A stretch of DNA of 64,000 nt from an uncultured Saprospiraceae bacterium (GTDB lineage: Bacteria; Bacteroidota; Bacteroidia; Chitinophagales; Saprospiraceae), in contig CALEYL010000051.1 in NCBI GenBank assembly GCA_937926205.1, positions 1-64,000 on the forward strand, given 5' to 3'. The position numbers and the translations under genes are program-made. A model generated the notes under the pieces. That model made no database searches, had not been told where the DNA came from, and worked only from the letters and a program-made list of their open reading frames with translations. Position 1 is the stretch's first letter, and every line of letters starts with the position of its first letter. Positions 28,574-38,246 of this stretch are shown here, piece after piece.

Positions 28574-29563
28574 ATGCTCATCAGACCAAGACGCAACCGC
28601 GTTTCCGCCGCCGTCAGAGGACTTGTTCAGGAAACACACCTCCATACCAGCCATCTGGTTCAGCCGGTTTTTTTATCGCAGGGCGAAAACATACGCTCTG
28701 AAATTGCCTCCCTTCCGGGCACGTATCGCTTTTCTCCCGACCTGGTACTCAAAGAAATCGAAACCTGTATGAAACTGGGAATCAACAGTTTTATCATGTT
28801 TCCTGCCGTTCCCGATGCGCATAAGGACAAAACCGCTACTTACAGTTATCATCCTGACAATTTTTACCTGGAAACTGCGCGGGAAATCAAACGTCGCTTT
28901 CCGGAATGCTGCCTGATCAGCGACGTCGCGATGGATCCTTACAGCTCTGATGGCCACGATGGCCTGGTTCGCGGCGGCAAAATCGTCAATGATGAAACCC
29001 TGCCCATACTGGCAAAAATGGCTGTCGCACAGGCAGAGGCAGGTTTTGACCTCATCGGCCCATCCGATATGATGGATGGCCGGGTAGCTGCCATTCGGAC
29101 TGCACTGGATGATTCCGGGTATACAGATACCGGCATCATGGCTTATACCGCAAAATATGCCAGCGCTTTCTACGGTCCGTTCCGCGATGCACTCGACAGC
29201 GCTCCCCGCGACGACGAAGGCATTCCCAAAGACAAAAAAACCTACCAGATGAATCCGGCCAACCAGCGCGAAGCCCTCATCGAAGCAAGTTTGGATACCG
29301 AAGAAGGCGCCGATTTTCTCATGGTTAAACCCGCATTGCATTACCTGGATGTGATTTCCCTGCTCAAACATCAGTTTGACCTGCCGATCGCTGCTTACCA
29401 TGTCAGTGGAGAGTGTGCCATGCTGCTGGCAGCCTGCCGCAATGGCTGGTTAGACTACGAAAAAGCCATGCCGGAAACCCTGCTCAGCATTCGCCGGGCC
29501 GGTGCAGATGTGATCATTACCTATTTCGCAAAGGCATTTGCAGAAAGGTATGCATGTTTGTAA
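28574..29563 (+). CDS. hemB: Delta-aminolevulinic acid dehydratase (porphobilinogen synthase)
   Basis: 329 aa from ATG 28574 (MLIRPRRNRVSAAVRG), the usual HemB start and length; an upstream in-frame extension to 28364 is unlike HemB. It condenses two aminolevulinates to porphobilinogen in haem synthesis, in the cytoplasm. Signatures: FPAVPDAHKD, active-site MAYTAKYASAFYGPFRDA with Schiff-base region, and FLMVKPALHYLDV containing the catalytic Lys. The metal site reads DVAMDPYSSDGHDG, with Asp/Ala where zinc enzymes have three Cys, so it belongs to the Mg2+/non-zinc type. A -7-like TACCTTCG lies about 25 nt upstream. Confidence 0.95.
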   Translation: MLIRPRRNRVSAAVRGLVQETHLHTSHLVQPVFLSQGENIRSEIASLPGTYRFSPDLVLKEIETCMKLGINSFIMFPAVPDAHKDKTATYSYHPDNFYLETAREIKRRFPECCLISDVAMDPYSSDGHDGLVRGGKIVNDETLPILAKMAVAQAEAGFDLIGPSDMMDGRVAAIRTALDDSGYTDTGIMAYTAKYASAFYGPFRDALDSAPRDDEGIPKDKKTYQMNPANQREALIEASLDTEEGADFLMVKPALHYLDVISLLKHQFDLPIAAYHVSGECAMLLAACRNGWLDYEKAMPETLLSIRRAGADVIITYFAKAFAERYACL

Positions 29564-29639
29564 GGCAATTGTTCCCCACCAGAATTGATAAATCACTACT
29601 TTCATCCCCGAAAATGAAACTGCCGGGCGCAGCATGCAT

Positions 29640-30404
29640 ATGAAAACCATCGAAATCAGAACGACTCAAAATGTCACGATCGAATACGAACTGGCAAATG
29701 TGTGGACCAGGGTCGGCGCTTTTTTGATCGACGTCTCGATTGTAACGGGTATTTATCTGTTTCTGCTCATTATCAGAGTCCTCTTTTCCCGGCCACAAAA
29801 TCCGGATGCTTACAATGCGGAAACCACGCAGCGATGGGATGGCGTTATCCTGGTATTGCTGCCCTTTTTCATGTTTCTGGCGTATGTGTTTGTTTCAGAA
29901 GTGCTGATGGGCGGGCAAACATGGGGTAAAAAAGCGCTCAGCATTCGGGTTGTTAGTCTGGATGGTCGCGAGCCGGGTATTACTGACTTTTTAATGCGCA
30001 GTGTTTTTTATTTTGCCGACGTTTTTACTTCGGCAGGTATGATTGCCATTCTCTTCATCAGCGCTTCCGCGAAAGGCCAGCGAATAGGCGATATGACAGC
30101 CAATACGGCCGTCATCAAAACCCATCCTTCTCTGCGTTTTCATCTGAAAGACATCCTCCGGATCGACAGCAAAGAAAACTATACGCCGGTGTATCCACAA
30201 GTCCGCCAGTTGAGCGAACAGGATATGTTGCTGGTAAAAAATATTTTGTTGCGTTGCAGGGAATACCCCAATCCGGCGCATCAAAAAGCGCTCAACGACA
30301 TGGTGCTGCGCTTGATGACTTTGCTCGACATTCAGGAATTCCCGCGCGATCGGGATAAGTTTTTGAAAACCCTGATTCGGGATTATATTGTACTGACGCG
30401 TTAA
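29640..30404 (+). CDS. RDD family membrane protein
   Basis: About 254 aa. The RDD domain is shown by ANVWTRVGAFLIDVSIVTGIYLFL (conserved Arg/Asp in the first helix), a second helix ILVLLPFFMFLAYVFVSE followed by GGQTWGKKALSIRVVSLDG, and a third helix ending GQRIGDMTANTAVI. The ~85-residue cytoplasmic C-terminus is charged and helical, longer than in minimal RDD proteins. Start at ATG 29640 or 29634. It begins 76 bp after hemB and sits 15 bp before the RNA methyltransferase, likely an operon. Function of RDD proteins is poorly defined (transport has been proposed for some). Confidence 0.85.
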   Translation: MKTIEIRTTQNVTIEYELANVWTRVGAFLIDVSIVTGIYLFLLIIRVLFSRPQNPDAYNAETTQRWDGVILVLLPFFMFLAYVFVSEVLMGGQTWGKKALSIRVVSLDGREPGITDFLMRSVFYFADVFTSAGMIAILFISASAKGQRIGDMTANTAVIKTHPSLRFHLKDILRIDSKENYTPVYPQVRQLSEQDMLLVKNILLRCREYPNPAHQKALNDMVLRLMTLLDIQEFPRDRDKFLKTLIRDYIVLTR

Positions 30405-30419
30405 TCTTTAAATTGATAC

Positions 30420-31853
30420 ATGTACAACAGAAAGAAAAGACCAGCCATAGTGGTGCAGGGAGTCACCTTCAGCGGCATGGCAGATAAGGGAAAATGTGCA
30501 GGCCGGACACCGGAAGGGCAAGTCGTTTTTGCCGAGGAAGCTGCCCCGGGCGATGTAGCCGATGTGTTGGTCCGAAAGAAAAAAGACGATTACCTGCTTG
30601 GGCAATTACTGACCATCCACCAGTTTTCCGAACTACGCACAGAGCCTTTTTGCCAGCATTATCAGGTTTGTGGGGGCTGTCAGTGGCAACACATCAGCTA
30701 TGCTGCTCAGTTGGAACACAAACAACTGATGGTAGAAAATGCCCTGCGCCGTATCGGCAAAGTGCAAACAGAAAGCATGATGCCCATTGTGCCGGCCATC
30801 CGCACCGCATACTACCGCAATAAGCTCGAATTTGCATTTTCCAATAAAAAATGGCGCACATCTGAAGAAATGGCGCAGGGAGAACCCGCATTTCAGGATG
30901 TGCTTGGATACCACCGCGCCGGCGCTTTCGACAAAATCCTGAACATCGATCACTGCTGGCTGCAGGATGACCCCTCCAATGAACTCCGGAATGGCATTCG
31001 TGAAATCGCCAAAAGCCAGTCGCTGAGTTTTTTCGATGTCGTGCGCAATACGGGCTTCCTTCGCCACATCATGATCCGGGTTACGACGCTTGGTGAAATT
31101 TTGCTGGTGGTGAGTTTCAACCAACAGGATGAAGATAAAATCCCGCACTTCCTCGACGCCATCATCGAACGATTTCCACAAATTACGACCATTGCTTATT
31201 GCATCAACCCCAAACCCAACGACTATTGGCTGGACCTCGATGTGATCAACTACTTCGGCAAAGGTTACATCGAAGAAGAACTGGGGCACGTTCGCTTCAG
31301 AATAGGCCCAAAATCTTTTTTCCAGACCAATACGGAACAGGCCATCCGGCTATACAACGTGGTCGCTGAGTTTGCGGCGCTGACCGGGACTGAAAATGTT
31401 TATGACCTCTACACCGGCCTCGGCAGCATTGCGCTTTATGTGGCCAAAGACTGTAAGCAGGTCGTCGGCATTGAGCAGGTTGAAGAAGCCATCGTGGATG
31501 CCCGCATCAACACAGCATTAAATGGCATTGAAAACGCCGTTTTTTATGCCGGCGATGTCCGAAACATCCTTACTGAAGAATTTGCAGCAACCCACGGCAA
31601 ACCCGATTTGCTCATCACCGATCCGCCACGCGACGGCATGCACCCTGATGTGGTAAAAATGTTGTTACACCTGGAAGCCCCGCGACTGGTATACGTGAGC
31701 TGCAACCCCGCTACCCAGGCCCGCGACCTGAATCTGCTGAGCGAAAAATATGTCGTCAAAAAATCGCAGCCGGTAGACATGTTTCCCCATACCTACCACA
31801 TTGAAAATGTTGCGCTTTTGGAATTGAAGGAAAATCCTGAAGCTGATAAATAA
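30420..31853 (+). CDS. rlmD: 23S rRNA (uracil-5-)-methyltransferase RlmD/RumA family
   Basis: A 477-aa RNA m5U methyltransferase. An N-terminal TRAM-like domain (VVQGVTFSGMADKGKCAGRT) is followed by the Fe-S Cys set FCQHYQVCGGCQWQH. The catalytic Rossmann domain has ENVYDLYTGLGSIALYVA (SAM binding), ITDPPRDGMHPDVV, and the nucleophile Cys in LVYVSCNPATQARDL. It methylates U in 23S rRNA using SAM; a tRNA substrate (TrmA-like) cannot be excluded, and Bacteroidota often have two copies. It sits between the RDD gene and a short conserved gene 6 bp downstream, suggesting one operon. Confidence 0.9.
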   Translation: MYNRKKRPAIVVQGVTFSGMADKGKCAGRTPEGQVVFAEEAAPGDVADVLVRKKKDDYLLGQLLTIHQFSELRTEPFCQHYQVCGGCQWQHISYAAQLEHKQLMVENALRRIGKVQTESMMPIVPAIRTAYYRNKLEFAFSNKKWRTSEEMAQGEPAFQDVLGYHRAGAFDKILNIDHCWLQDDPSNELRNGIREIAKSQSLSFFDVVRNTGFLRHIMIRVTTLGEILLVVSFNQQDEDKIPHFLDAIIERFPQITTIAYCINPKPNDYWLDLDVINYFGKGYIEEELGHVRFRIGPKSFFQTNTEQAIRLYNVVAEFAALTGTENVYDLYTGLGSIALYVAKDCKQVVGIEQVEEAIVDARINTALNGIENAVFYAGDVRNILTEEFAATHGKPDLLITDPPRDGMHPDVVKMLLHLEAPRLVYVSCNPATQARDLNLLSEKYVVKKSQPVDMFPHTYHIENVALLELKENPEADK

Positions 31854-31859
31854 TCAATT

Positions 31860-32228
31860 ATGGACGCTGAATACAAACTCTTACAGGAATCCCTCATCAT
31901 GCACCGAAGAACCTTATCCGACGCCGCAGACGTCATCATGGATCAGCAGGTATCTTCCTATCCTCTTTTTGTGGCGTTCCGGCAGGAAGTTGAACTTGGC
32001 GTTCCGCTCATTGCTCCGGCAATTTCCGGGGAAGATTGGGGAATTCATGCTTCAACGCTGGAAGAACTGACAGCGCGGGGGGTGATGCAAATAGAAAAAG
32101 TGAATGCATTTCGGGAAGTTTATAAAGATCCCAGAAAGTTCCTGTGCATCCTCGTATTGAGAGATCCGGGAGCAGAATTCGTGTTTTTTCCAAGGTTGAA
32201 TGTTGCTAATCAGGAGGAAGAGGAGTAG
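31860..32228 (+). CDS. Conserved hypothetical protein downstream of rlmD
   Basis: A 122-aa acidic protein starting 6 bp after rlmD, so almost certainly co-transcribed. It reads SLIMHRRTLSDAADVIMDQ, FRQEVELGVPLIAPA and FLCILVLRDPGAEFVFFPR, an alpha/beta single domain with no signal peptide, presumably cytoplasmic. I have seen this type of protein annotated only as hypothetical in Bacteroidota. No function can be given. Confidence 0.75.
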   Translation: MDAEYKLLQESLIMHRRTLSDAADVIMDQQVSSYPLFVAFRQEVELGVPLIAPAISGEDWGIHASTLEELTARGVMQIEKVNAFREVYKDPRKFLCILVLRDPGAEFVFFPRLNVANQEEEE

Positions 32229-32289
32229 CGAATGCCGAATGTTGAACAAGGAACACTGAATGTCGAAATTGGCAGACTACTCCTGAAAA

Positions 32290-33333
32290 CTACCAATAAA
32301 ACCCGTGCAGCTTAACCCCGCCAAGGGTATTGACTTCCAGAGCCGGCCCGGGAATTTTCACCCAATTGAGGATGGTAAACAGCGTTTTCACAAAGTGACT
32401 GCGTGTGGGTATGCGCGACAAATCCACGTCAAACGAAAGGTAAAACTGTCGGTAACGCGGGTACAGTACAGGGTCTGCAGCATAATTATTTCCCGCTTCA
32501 TCCGACCAATTATTGGAATAACCGCCGTATATATTTTCAGAGCCATAACCCACCGCAAGATTTAGCCAGGGAGGGAGCCAACCAGATTTTTCTCCGGACA
32601 GTGAACGCAGGTTAAAAGAAGCCCAGATTGTCAGTGCGTTGTAATCTTTGAGAAAACTTTCGGCAAAAGAAACGCCGTATAATTCTTTCGCCCGCGCTGC
32701 CAGCGTTGTGACGCCGTTGCCATCGTTGTTGGCAGCAATGGGGAAAGTGGGATAATTCGGCCGGGTATAGGAAAGTTTTGCGATGATTTTTTGCTCTTGC
32801 CACAACAATTCCTGAGACAAAAACAGGCCGGCGCCCAGCGTATTGAAGGCCATATCAGCCCAGGAAAACCCCCATTTATCCGAAAACCCGTCCATCACTT
32901 CAACCGTTGTTTGCAGCCCCATTCCAATGCCTGCAGCCGTCCAGGCAGCAGCCTTGCGGTTCATGCCTGTCCAGCGGGCGCCTTTGAAAATAAGCGCGGT
33001 TTCCGTGTAGGTTGTCAAAAAGTGCCCCCCCTTGTCAATATCACTCCATTCGCCAAGGTCGTTGAACGTGTGAAATCCCACAAGGTCATAACCCCGGTAC
33101 CAGGCATTGTACAAGCCCAGAGATGCAGCGCCATAAATGGCAAAGCCTCCTCCGGCACAAGCCCAGAAACGGGTCTTATTCAGGGTATCAGCAGGTTGAA
33201 AAAAAGACAATCCTGGTGTGTTATCCTGTCCATTGATGGCTTGTATTGACAAAACAAACAACAACCCCAGCATGGCAAATCGCCCCCATGGACCGTTTTT
33301 CCCACGTGGGCAATTGAATGGCAAACACGTCAT
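32290..33333 (-). CDS. DUF2279 (YfiM-like) envelope protein
   Basis: About 347 aa from ATG 33333; the hydrophobic signal GRFAMLGLLFVLSIQAINGQ follows, while a 58-residue extension to 33507 puts the signal peptide deep inside. DUF2279 features: WACAGGGFAIYGAASLGLYNAWY, WSDIDKGGHFLTTYTE, RKAAAWTAAGIGMGLQTTVEVMDGF and SDKWGFSWADMAFNTLGAG, the DxxGHF.../E...DGFSxxWGFSxxD pattern of this family. The second half (WLNLAVGYGSENIYGGY) looks like beta strands. It is exported or outer-membrane associated, with unknown role. It is the last gene on its strand, facing the rlmD unit. Confidence 0.8.
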   Translation of the reverse strand: MTCLPFNCPRGKNGPWGRFAMLGLLFVLSIQAINGQDNTPGLSFFQPADTLNKTRFWACAGGGFAIYGAASLGLYNAWYRGYDLVGFHTFNDLGEWSDIDKGGHFLTTYTETALIFKGARWTGMNRKAAAWTAAGIGMGLQTTVEVMDGFSDKWGFSWADMAFNTLGAGLFLSQELLWQEQKIIAKLSYTRPNYPTFPIAANNDGNGVTTLAARAKELYGVSFAESFLKDYNALTIWASFNLRSLSGEKSGWLPPWLNLAVGYGSENIYGGYSNNWSDEAGNNYAADPVLYPRYRQFYLSFDVDLSRIPTRSHFVKTLFTILNWVKIPGPALEVNTLGGVKLHGFYW

Positions 33334-33556
33334 ACGTATCGTTTTTCGTATGTATTTTATGATGCACGTTGAAGGGGGAAGCATAGCATGTCGCTTCAAT
33401 CCAGCTTGTTTGGCATTTTTTGAAACAACCTCAGGCAAATAAACGCCAAAAACCTCTATATTGGTCATCTTAATGCAAATTCGTATAAAAAGTTGTTGTT
33501 TCAACATTCCAAAGCTGGTATAAAAATTACGATAAACACTTAATTTCCTTACAGCT

Positions 33557-34006
33557 ATGAAATCTTCATCTATTGCTTTTCTGCTTTGCCTGGCAGTATC
33601 GGGTACGCTTTACGCTCAAAAAAAGCCAACCGGCCTCTGGGAGGGCACCCTCACGGGCAGCATTCACAGCCAGACCGGCCTCCGTTTTGAGTTGCTTCTG
33701 GAAATCAGAGGCAAAAAAGTAAGGGGGAAAACATTCATCTACGAGGCTGAAAATAAAGTCAATACCATGGAAATTGAGGGCACGGTATACGAAGACCGTT
33801 CTATTTACTTTGAAGAGGTGCGCTCCGCCAACAATGCAGACCAGCCAAAGCCACGCTTCAACCGCAAATATCAACTCATCTTTACCCGCAGCATCTGGGA
33901 GTCGACACTTGATGGATATTGGCAGGAGGTCATCACCAACCCTTTTGATGAAAAACGGGAAATGGGTCGCATTACCTTGAAAAAAGCCGGCGATTCAAAA
34001 GCCTGA
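33557..34006 (+). CDS. Small secreted protein of unknown function
   Basis: 149 aa with a clear signal peptide (IAFLLCLAVSGTLYAQ). The mature part KKPTGLWEGTLTGSIHSQTGLRFELLLE..., EIEGTVYEDRSIYFEEV, RFNRKYQLIFTRSIWESTLDGYW is beta-rich with GxWxG-type openings, like small lipocalin-style barrels that often begin GxWxG. Expected in the periplasm. Alone between the DUF2279 gene and a small membrane protein. No named family. Confidence 0.7.
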   Translation: MKSSSIAFLLCLAVSGTLYAQKKPTGLWEGTLTGSIHSQTGLRFELLLEIRGKKVRGKTFIYEAENKVNTMEIEGTVYEDRSIYFEEVRSANNADQPKPRFNRKYQLIFTRSIWESTLDGYWQEVITNPFDEKREMGRITLKKAGDSKA

Positions 34007-34163
34007 TTTGAAATAAAAAAAGGGTGATAAATAAAAATACCTTCAATTTTATTTCAATTTCAAATCTTTACTTAATTTTATTCCATCAATCGTCTCTTTT
34101 GCAACTTCTACACAGTGATCGCGTTCCCGCTGATTTTTGGTTGTCACCAAACATCAAAGCAAT

Positions 34164-34580
34164 ATGAATACCAACAAAATTTTATTGGCAGGCCTCATCG
34201 GCGGCGTAGCCTCTTTTCTTCTGGGATGGCTAGTCTGGGGCGTTGTGTTGATGGGTTTCATGAAAGAAAACGCTGGATCTGCAACAGGCGTCATGAGGGC
34301 TGATAATGAAATGATCTGGTGGGCGCTTATTCTTGGCAACCTGGCCGGCGGATTGCTGTTGGCCATGATTTATGGCCGCTGGGGATCAATCAGTACCTTC
34401 GTTACAGGCGCCAAAGCAGGTGCAGTGATCGGTCTCCTGATTGGCATTTCTTACGATATGATCATGTATGCCACTTCCAACATCATGACCATGAACGGAG
34501 CTCTGGTTGACATCGTGGCCAATGCGGTAGTTACCGGCCTTGTCGGTGGCGTTGTTGGCTGGTTCCTCGGAAGAAAATAA
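34164..34580 (+). CDS. Small four-helix membrane protein
   Basis: About 138 aa from ATG 34164 (MNTNKILLAGLIGG); the ORF can be extended to 34137 without improvement. Four hydrophobic segments: LLAGLIGGVASFLLGWLVWG, WWALILGNLAGGLLLAMIYG, AGAVIGLLIGISYDMIMYA and IVANAVVTGLVGGVVGWFLG, with Gly-rich helix packing and conserved Asn/Asp in loops. Inner membrane; function unknown. An inverted repeat at about 34606-34663 (GGCTGTCTCAAAAGAG...CTCTTTTCGGGCAGCC) could be its terminator. Confidence 0.75.
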   Translation: MNTNKILLAGLIGGVASFLLGWLVWGVVLMGFMKENAGSATGVMRADNEMIWWALILGNLAGGLLLAMIYGRWGSISTFVTGAKAGAVIGLLIGISYDMIMYATSNIMTMNGALVDIVANAVVTGLVGGVVGWFLGRK

Positions 34581-34605
34581 GCCAATTTACTAAACGCATT
34601 AGTGG

Positions 34606-34663
34606 GGCTGTCTCAAAAGAGGTAAAGGTCAATTTTGTACCTACTCTTTTCGGGCAGCCTCAG
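34606..34663 (+). terminator. Probable hairpin terminator after the small membrane protein
   Basis: GGCTG/CAGCC and AAAAGAG/CTCTTTT pair around AGGTAAAGGTCAATTTTGTACCT. There is no strong T-tract, so termination is inferred from position. Confidence 0.4.
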
Positions 34664-34758
34664 TTCATTTCCGCCTATTCTGCACCCGAAAAATTGGAAA
34701 ATAATTCAAATTCAGAGTAGTTAAGCCTTTCTCAAGTTGCATCAACAACACTAACCAA

Positions 34759-35205
34759 TTACCCCAATACATCCCAGGTATGGTCGGCCAGCAAGCGTGC
34801 GGTGGCTACAAATTCCATCGGCATGCTCCGCCCCCATTCATCAGGCCCGATCATGGAAAGTACAGAACGACCGTTAGACCGCCGGTAGAGGTGATACGTA
34901 TGCCCGGGCAAGGGCTCAAAATTCATTTCCGACTGGTATATTTCTTCGGATACAGCCACTCTTTGGTGAATGGCTTTCGCCTGAGTAACCAACAATTCAA
35001 CCTGCTCGCGGATTTGCGCAATTTGCCGGTCTGTTTGCTCGTACATGGCTTCCACAGCCCTGCCTTTTATTTTCCCACGGTCGGTCGGTTTGATCACGGC
35101 GCCACCCACCGTATGGGCATAAGGCAAAAGGTGCGGATTCTCTGCTACTTTGTCCTTGTCTATCGGATTGATAAAGGGCACTTTTTCCCGGGACGATTTT
35201 TCCAT
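34759..35205 (-). CDS. DUF2452 domain protein
   Basis: A 148-aa protein matching DUF2452 (PF10504) over its full length: FINPIDKDKVAENPHLLPYAH, GGAVIKPTDRGKIKGRAVEAM, YEQTDRQIAQIREQVELL, and GHTYHLYRRSNGRSVLSMIG then PDEWG. No signal peptide, so cytoplasmic. The family is widespread in Bacteroidota and some animals, and its function is unknown. Single gene, divergent from the metalloprotease 425 bp away. Confidence 0.9.
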   Translation of the reverse strand: MEKSSREKVPFINPIDKDKVAENPHLLPYAHTVGGAVIKPTDRGKIKGRAVEAMYEQTDRQIAQIREQVELLVTQAKAIHQRVAVSEEIYQSEMNFEPLPGHTYHLYRRSNGRSVLSMIGPDEWGRSMPMEFVATARLLADHTWDVLG

Positions 35206-35630
35206 GCGAGCTGATCAAGTTGAGTTTATGGAACCCGAAGTATGGCTAAAAGTTCACAGCAAAAGCATGCTTGCTGTAACCTTTGCTACAAATCGTTCAT
35301 TTTCTGCACAAAATACAGCCACAAAACCACAAAAAGAAAAAAACGACCGCTTACAAAACGATATGCACCCAAGGGGGAGCCCTGCCCTACCGTTTCCTAA
35401 TTGCAGAAAAAGTTGATAAACTATGTCAGGCAAAGCGCCGTTTTAGGCAAGAACGCTTTTGTTGATAAGCCCACTGCTCTGGGATTCCCCCTTACTCAGT
35501 ATAATTTTTCTGCAAAGGCGTTTTTTCGGATAAAAACAATACAAACACACACCTTCGCCGCATTGGGGAAGGTGTATAGCATGGGAAGCACTTTTTTTAA
35601 TATTTTTTTACCGAAAACCGATTTAAGTAC
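35206..35630. other. Intergenic gap before the metalloprotease
   Basis: 425 bp without a supported gene. A small hairpin (ACACCTTC...GAAGGTGT, about 35550-35576) lies in the leader of the metalloprotease. No clear -7 box seen. Confidence 0.4.
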
Positions 35631-38102
35631 ATGAGATTTTTAAGCACCCTCCTGGGCGTGCTGGGACTGCTCTGCACAGTCTCCGCCCAGACAACTCCTG
35701 CAACTATCCAGCCATCCCAATTGGTTCTGGACTACCGAAACAGCGGTCAAACGCTCGAAGAATTTTCCCTTCTCAACACCACAACTGCGAAACGCGACGA
35801 ATCCAACCTACTCGACACCGAACTCGAAGATTATCAATTATTTGATTTGAACACTGAAGTATTGCAAGAACTACTGGCCAAATCGCCCGAAGGGTTTACG
35901 TTCGTTTTGCCTTCCGAAAAAGGACAAGCGACAAAAATTGACCTTGTTCGGGTGAACCTCTTCAGCGATGGACCGATGGTAAAAGAAAGCGGAACCAACG
36001 CCTATGCTGCTGTAAAAGACGGCATCCACTACCGCGGAGTGGTTCGCGGATCAAATGGATCCATTGCAGCCATCAGCCTTTTTGACAACGAGGTCATGGG
36101 GGTATTTGCTTCTCCAACTACAGGGAATACCGTATTGGGCAAAGTGGAAAACGCTGAAAAAGACGGCGAAAATCACTATGTGCTTTACAGAGATCATTCC
36201 TTAAGACAAAAGGGACAGTTGCTGTGCAGCACCCCCGACGATGGCCCGGATTATGCGGCAGAAGATTTGTTGGATCGTCTCGAAAACCGGAATACCGGCG
36301 ATTGTGTCAAAATCTATTTTGAAGTAGATAACGACATCTTCCTGCAAAAAGGAAGTACCGCAGCCGTAACCGCTTACGTCACCGGTCTTTTTAATCAGGT
36401 TGCGGCCCTTTATGCGGCCGAAAGTGTCAACCTGATCATTTCTGAAATTTATGTTTGGACAACCGCCAGTCCCTATCAGGGTACCAGCAGCTCTACCCTG
36501 CTCACCCAGTTTCAGAATACCCGCACCTCCTTCAATGGCAACCTCGGACAATTACTGTCTTACAAAGCCAGCGGCGGCATTGCGGTACTCAATGGGCTGT
36601 GTCATCCCTACAACTATGCAAGGATGAGTTTTGCCAGTATTGGCAGCGCCTACAGCGTTGTTCCAACCTATTCGTGGACAGTCATGGTGGTTTCTCACGA
36701 ACTGGGGCATTTACTCGGGTCTCACCATACCCATGCCTGTGTCTGGAATGGCAATAATACCGCCATAGACGGCTGCGCAGGCGGCACAGAAGGTGGTTGT
36801 GCCAATCCCGGCAACCCTTCAGGCGGGGGCACCATCATGTCTTATTGCCACCTGACCAGCGTAGGCATTAACCTGACCAAGGGCTTTGGCTTGCAACCGG
36901 GAACGGTCATCAGAAACCGGGTAGCAGCGTCCACCTGCACACAGGCATGCAGCACGGGCGGCGGTACCGGCGGCGGCAACCCTCCTGCAGGCGCCTGCAC
37001 AAACAATACGGTTTATCTGACCCTGGTACTGGACGATTATGGCCCGGAAACAAGCTGGAGTCTGAAAAACAGCGCAAACACAGAGCTGTTCTCTGGCGGA
37101 CCTTATCCTAAAGGCATTGCAGGCACTACCATTCTGGACACTTTCTGCCTCCCGAATGGCTGCTACAACTTTACCATTATGGATTCCTACGGCGATGGCA
37201 TCTGCTGCAGTTTTGGCAACGGTTCCTACCTGCTGAAAGATGCAGCCGGCCATAACCTGGCTTCCGGCGGTTCGTTTGGAAATGATGAAATGAAAGAGCT
37301 TTGCCTGCCATACCAACCCGGCGGAGGCGGCAATTCCAATTGCATGACCATCAGCGATTTTACCAATGTGCCCATTTTGTCTTTTGGCGGCAATCAGGAC
37401 GGCGGCAGCCATACCCTGCTCAACAATGGCACGGTGCTGCGCATTCAAAACAATGCCTGGAAAGCCATTGCCCTGAACTACGATGTCAAACCCAATACAG
37501 TCATCGAGTTTGATTTTGGCTCAACGCTTGAAGGAGACATCCATGGCATTGGATTTGAAGAAGACAACCTGATTTCTTTCAACCGCACTTTCAAGTTGCA
37601 CGGCACCCAGGCCTGGGGGATTACCAATTACGACAACTACCCGGGTGGAAATATCTGGAAAACCTACACCATTCCAATCGGACAGTTCTATACCGGTAGT
37701 TTCAACAAGCTGTTCTTCACCAGCGACCACGATGTATCTCCGTATAACGGCAACTCCTTCTACCGAAACATCAAAATTTATGACGGAACTGCCTGTAACA
37801 ACCTTGATGGGGGCGACACAACTGAAATGTTGCCGGAAAGTGGCCCTGATGCGGTACTGGTCTACCCCAATCCGGCACAAAGCTCCATTCAGGTACGCTA
37901 CAACATGCAGGAAAGCGGTGAAACGGCCAGCCTCAGCATTTTTAATGCAACCGGCCAGTTGGTACAAACCCGCAGCATCAGCAATCTGAAAGGGGAACAA
38001 CTCGAACAAATTGACATCCATAACCTGCCACAGGGCGCTTATTTCCTGAAAATAAGCAGCGATCAGGGTGTGGCGAGCGCAAAATTTAACGTCGTAAGAT
38101 AA
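35631..38102 (+). CDS. Secreted reprolysin-like (M12B) zinc metalloprotease with T9SS sorting domain
   Basis: An 823-aa secreted zinc protease. Signal peptide 1-20; a propeptide-like region to about 215; a metzincin catalytic domain (~220-435) with the zinc motif His356-Glu-Leu-Gly-His360-x-x-Gly-x-x-His366 in VSHELGHLLGSHHTH and the Met-turn GTIMSYCH. After a Gly-rich linker come beta-sandwich domains (VYLTLVLDDYGPETSWSLKN, YNFTIMDSYGDGICC), similar to domains in other Saprospiraceae secreted proteases. The last ~80 residues (VLVYPNPAQSSIQVRY ... LPQGAYFLKISS) are a type A T9SS C-terminal domain, so it is exported and attached or released at the surface. A strong terminator follows. Confidence 0.9.
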   Translation: MRFLSTLLGVLGLLCTVSAQTTPATIQPSQLVLDYRNSGQTLEEFSLLNTTTAKRDESNLLDTELEDYQLFDLNTEVLQELLAKSPEGFTFVLPSEKGQATKIDLVRVNLFSDGPMVKESGTNAYAAVKDGIHYRGVVRGSNGSIAAISLFDNEVMGVFASPTTGNTVLGKVENAEKDGENHYVLYRDHSLRQKGQLLCSTPDDGPDYAAEDLLDRLENRNTGDCVKIYFEVDNDIFLQKGSTAAVTAYVTGLFNQVAALYAAESVNLIISEIYVWTTASPYQGTSSSTLLTQFQNTRTSFNGNLGQLLSYKASGGIAVLNGLCHPYNYARMSFASIGSAYSVVPTYSWTVMVVSHELGHLLGSHHTHACVWNGNNTAIDGCAGGTEGGCANPGNPSGGGTIMSYCHLTSVGINLTKGFGLQPGTVIRNRVAASTCTQACSTGGGTGGGNPPAGACTNNTVYLTLVLDDYGPETSWSLKNSANTELFSGGPYPKGIAGTTILDTFCLPNGCYNFTIMDSYGDGICCSFGNGSYLLKDAAGHNLASGGSFGNDEMKELCLPYQPGGGGNSNCMTISDFTNVPILSFGGNQDGGSHTLLNNGTVLRIQNNAWKAIALNYDVKPNTVIEFDFGSTLEGDIHGIGFEEDNLISFNRTFKLHGTQAWGITNYDNYPGGNIWKTYTIPIGQFYTGSFNKLFFTSDHDVSPYNGNSFYRNIKIYDGTACNNLDGGDTTEMLPESGPDAVLVYPNPAQSSIQVRYNMQESGETASLSIFNATGQLVQTRSISNLKGEQLEQIDIHNLPQGAYFLKISSDQGVASAKFNVVR

Positions 38103-38203
38103 GATACAGATTTTCAGGCCTGAGACTCAGGTCTGATTAACGATACAGGATTAGTTTTTAAGGTTCGGTTGCCAGGCATCTCCCGCTCTGGCAAATTAGA
38201 AGA

Positions 38204-38246
38204 GGGCGCTGTTCCGTACATACGGAGCGGCGCCTTATTTTTTTTG
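38204..38246 (+). terminator. Rho-independent terminator of the metalloprotease gene
   Basis: GGGCGCTGTTCCGTA pairs with TACGGAGCGGCGCC around CA, followed by TTATTTTTTTTG. Confidence 0.75.

Noticed and set aside
28673..29401. 242-codon minus-strand ORF opposite hemB
   Set aside because: Shadow of a highly conserved gene; composition not protein-like.
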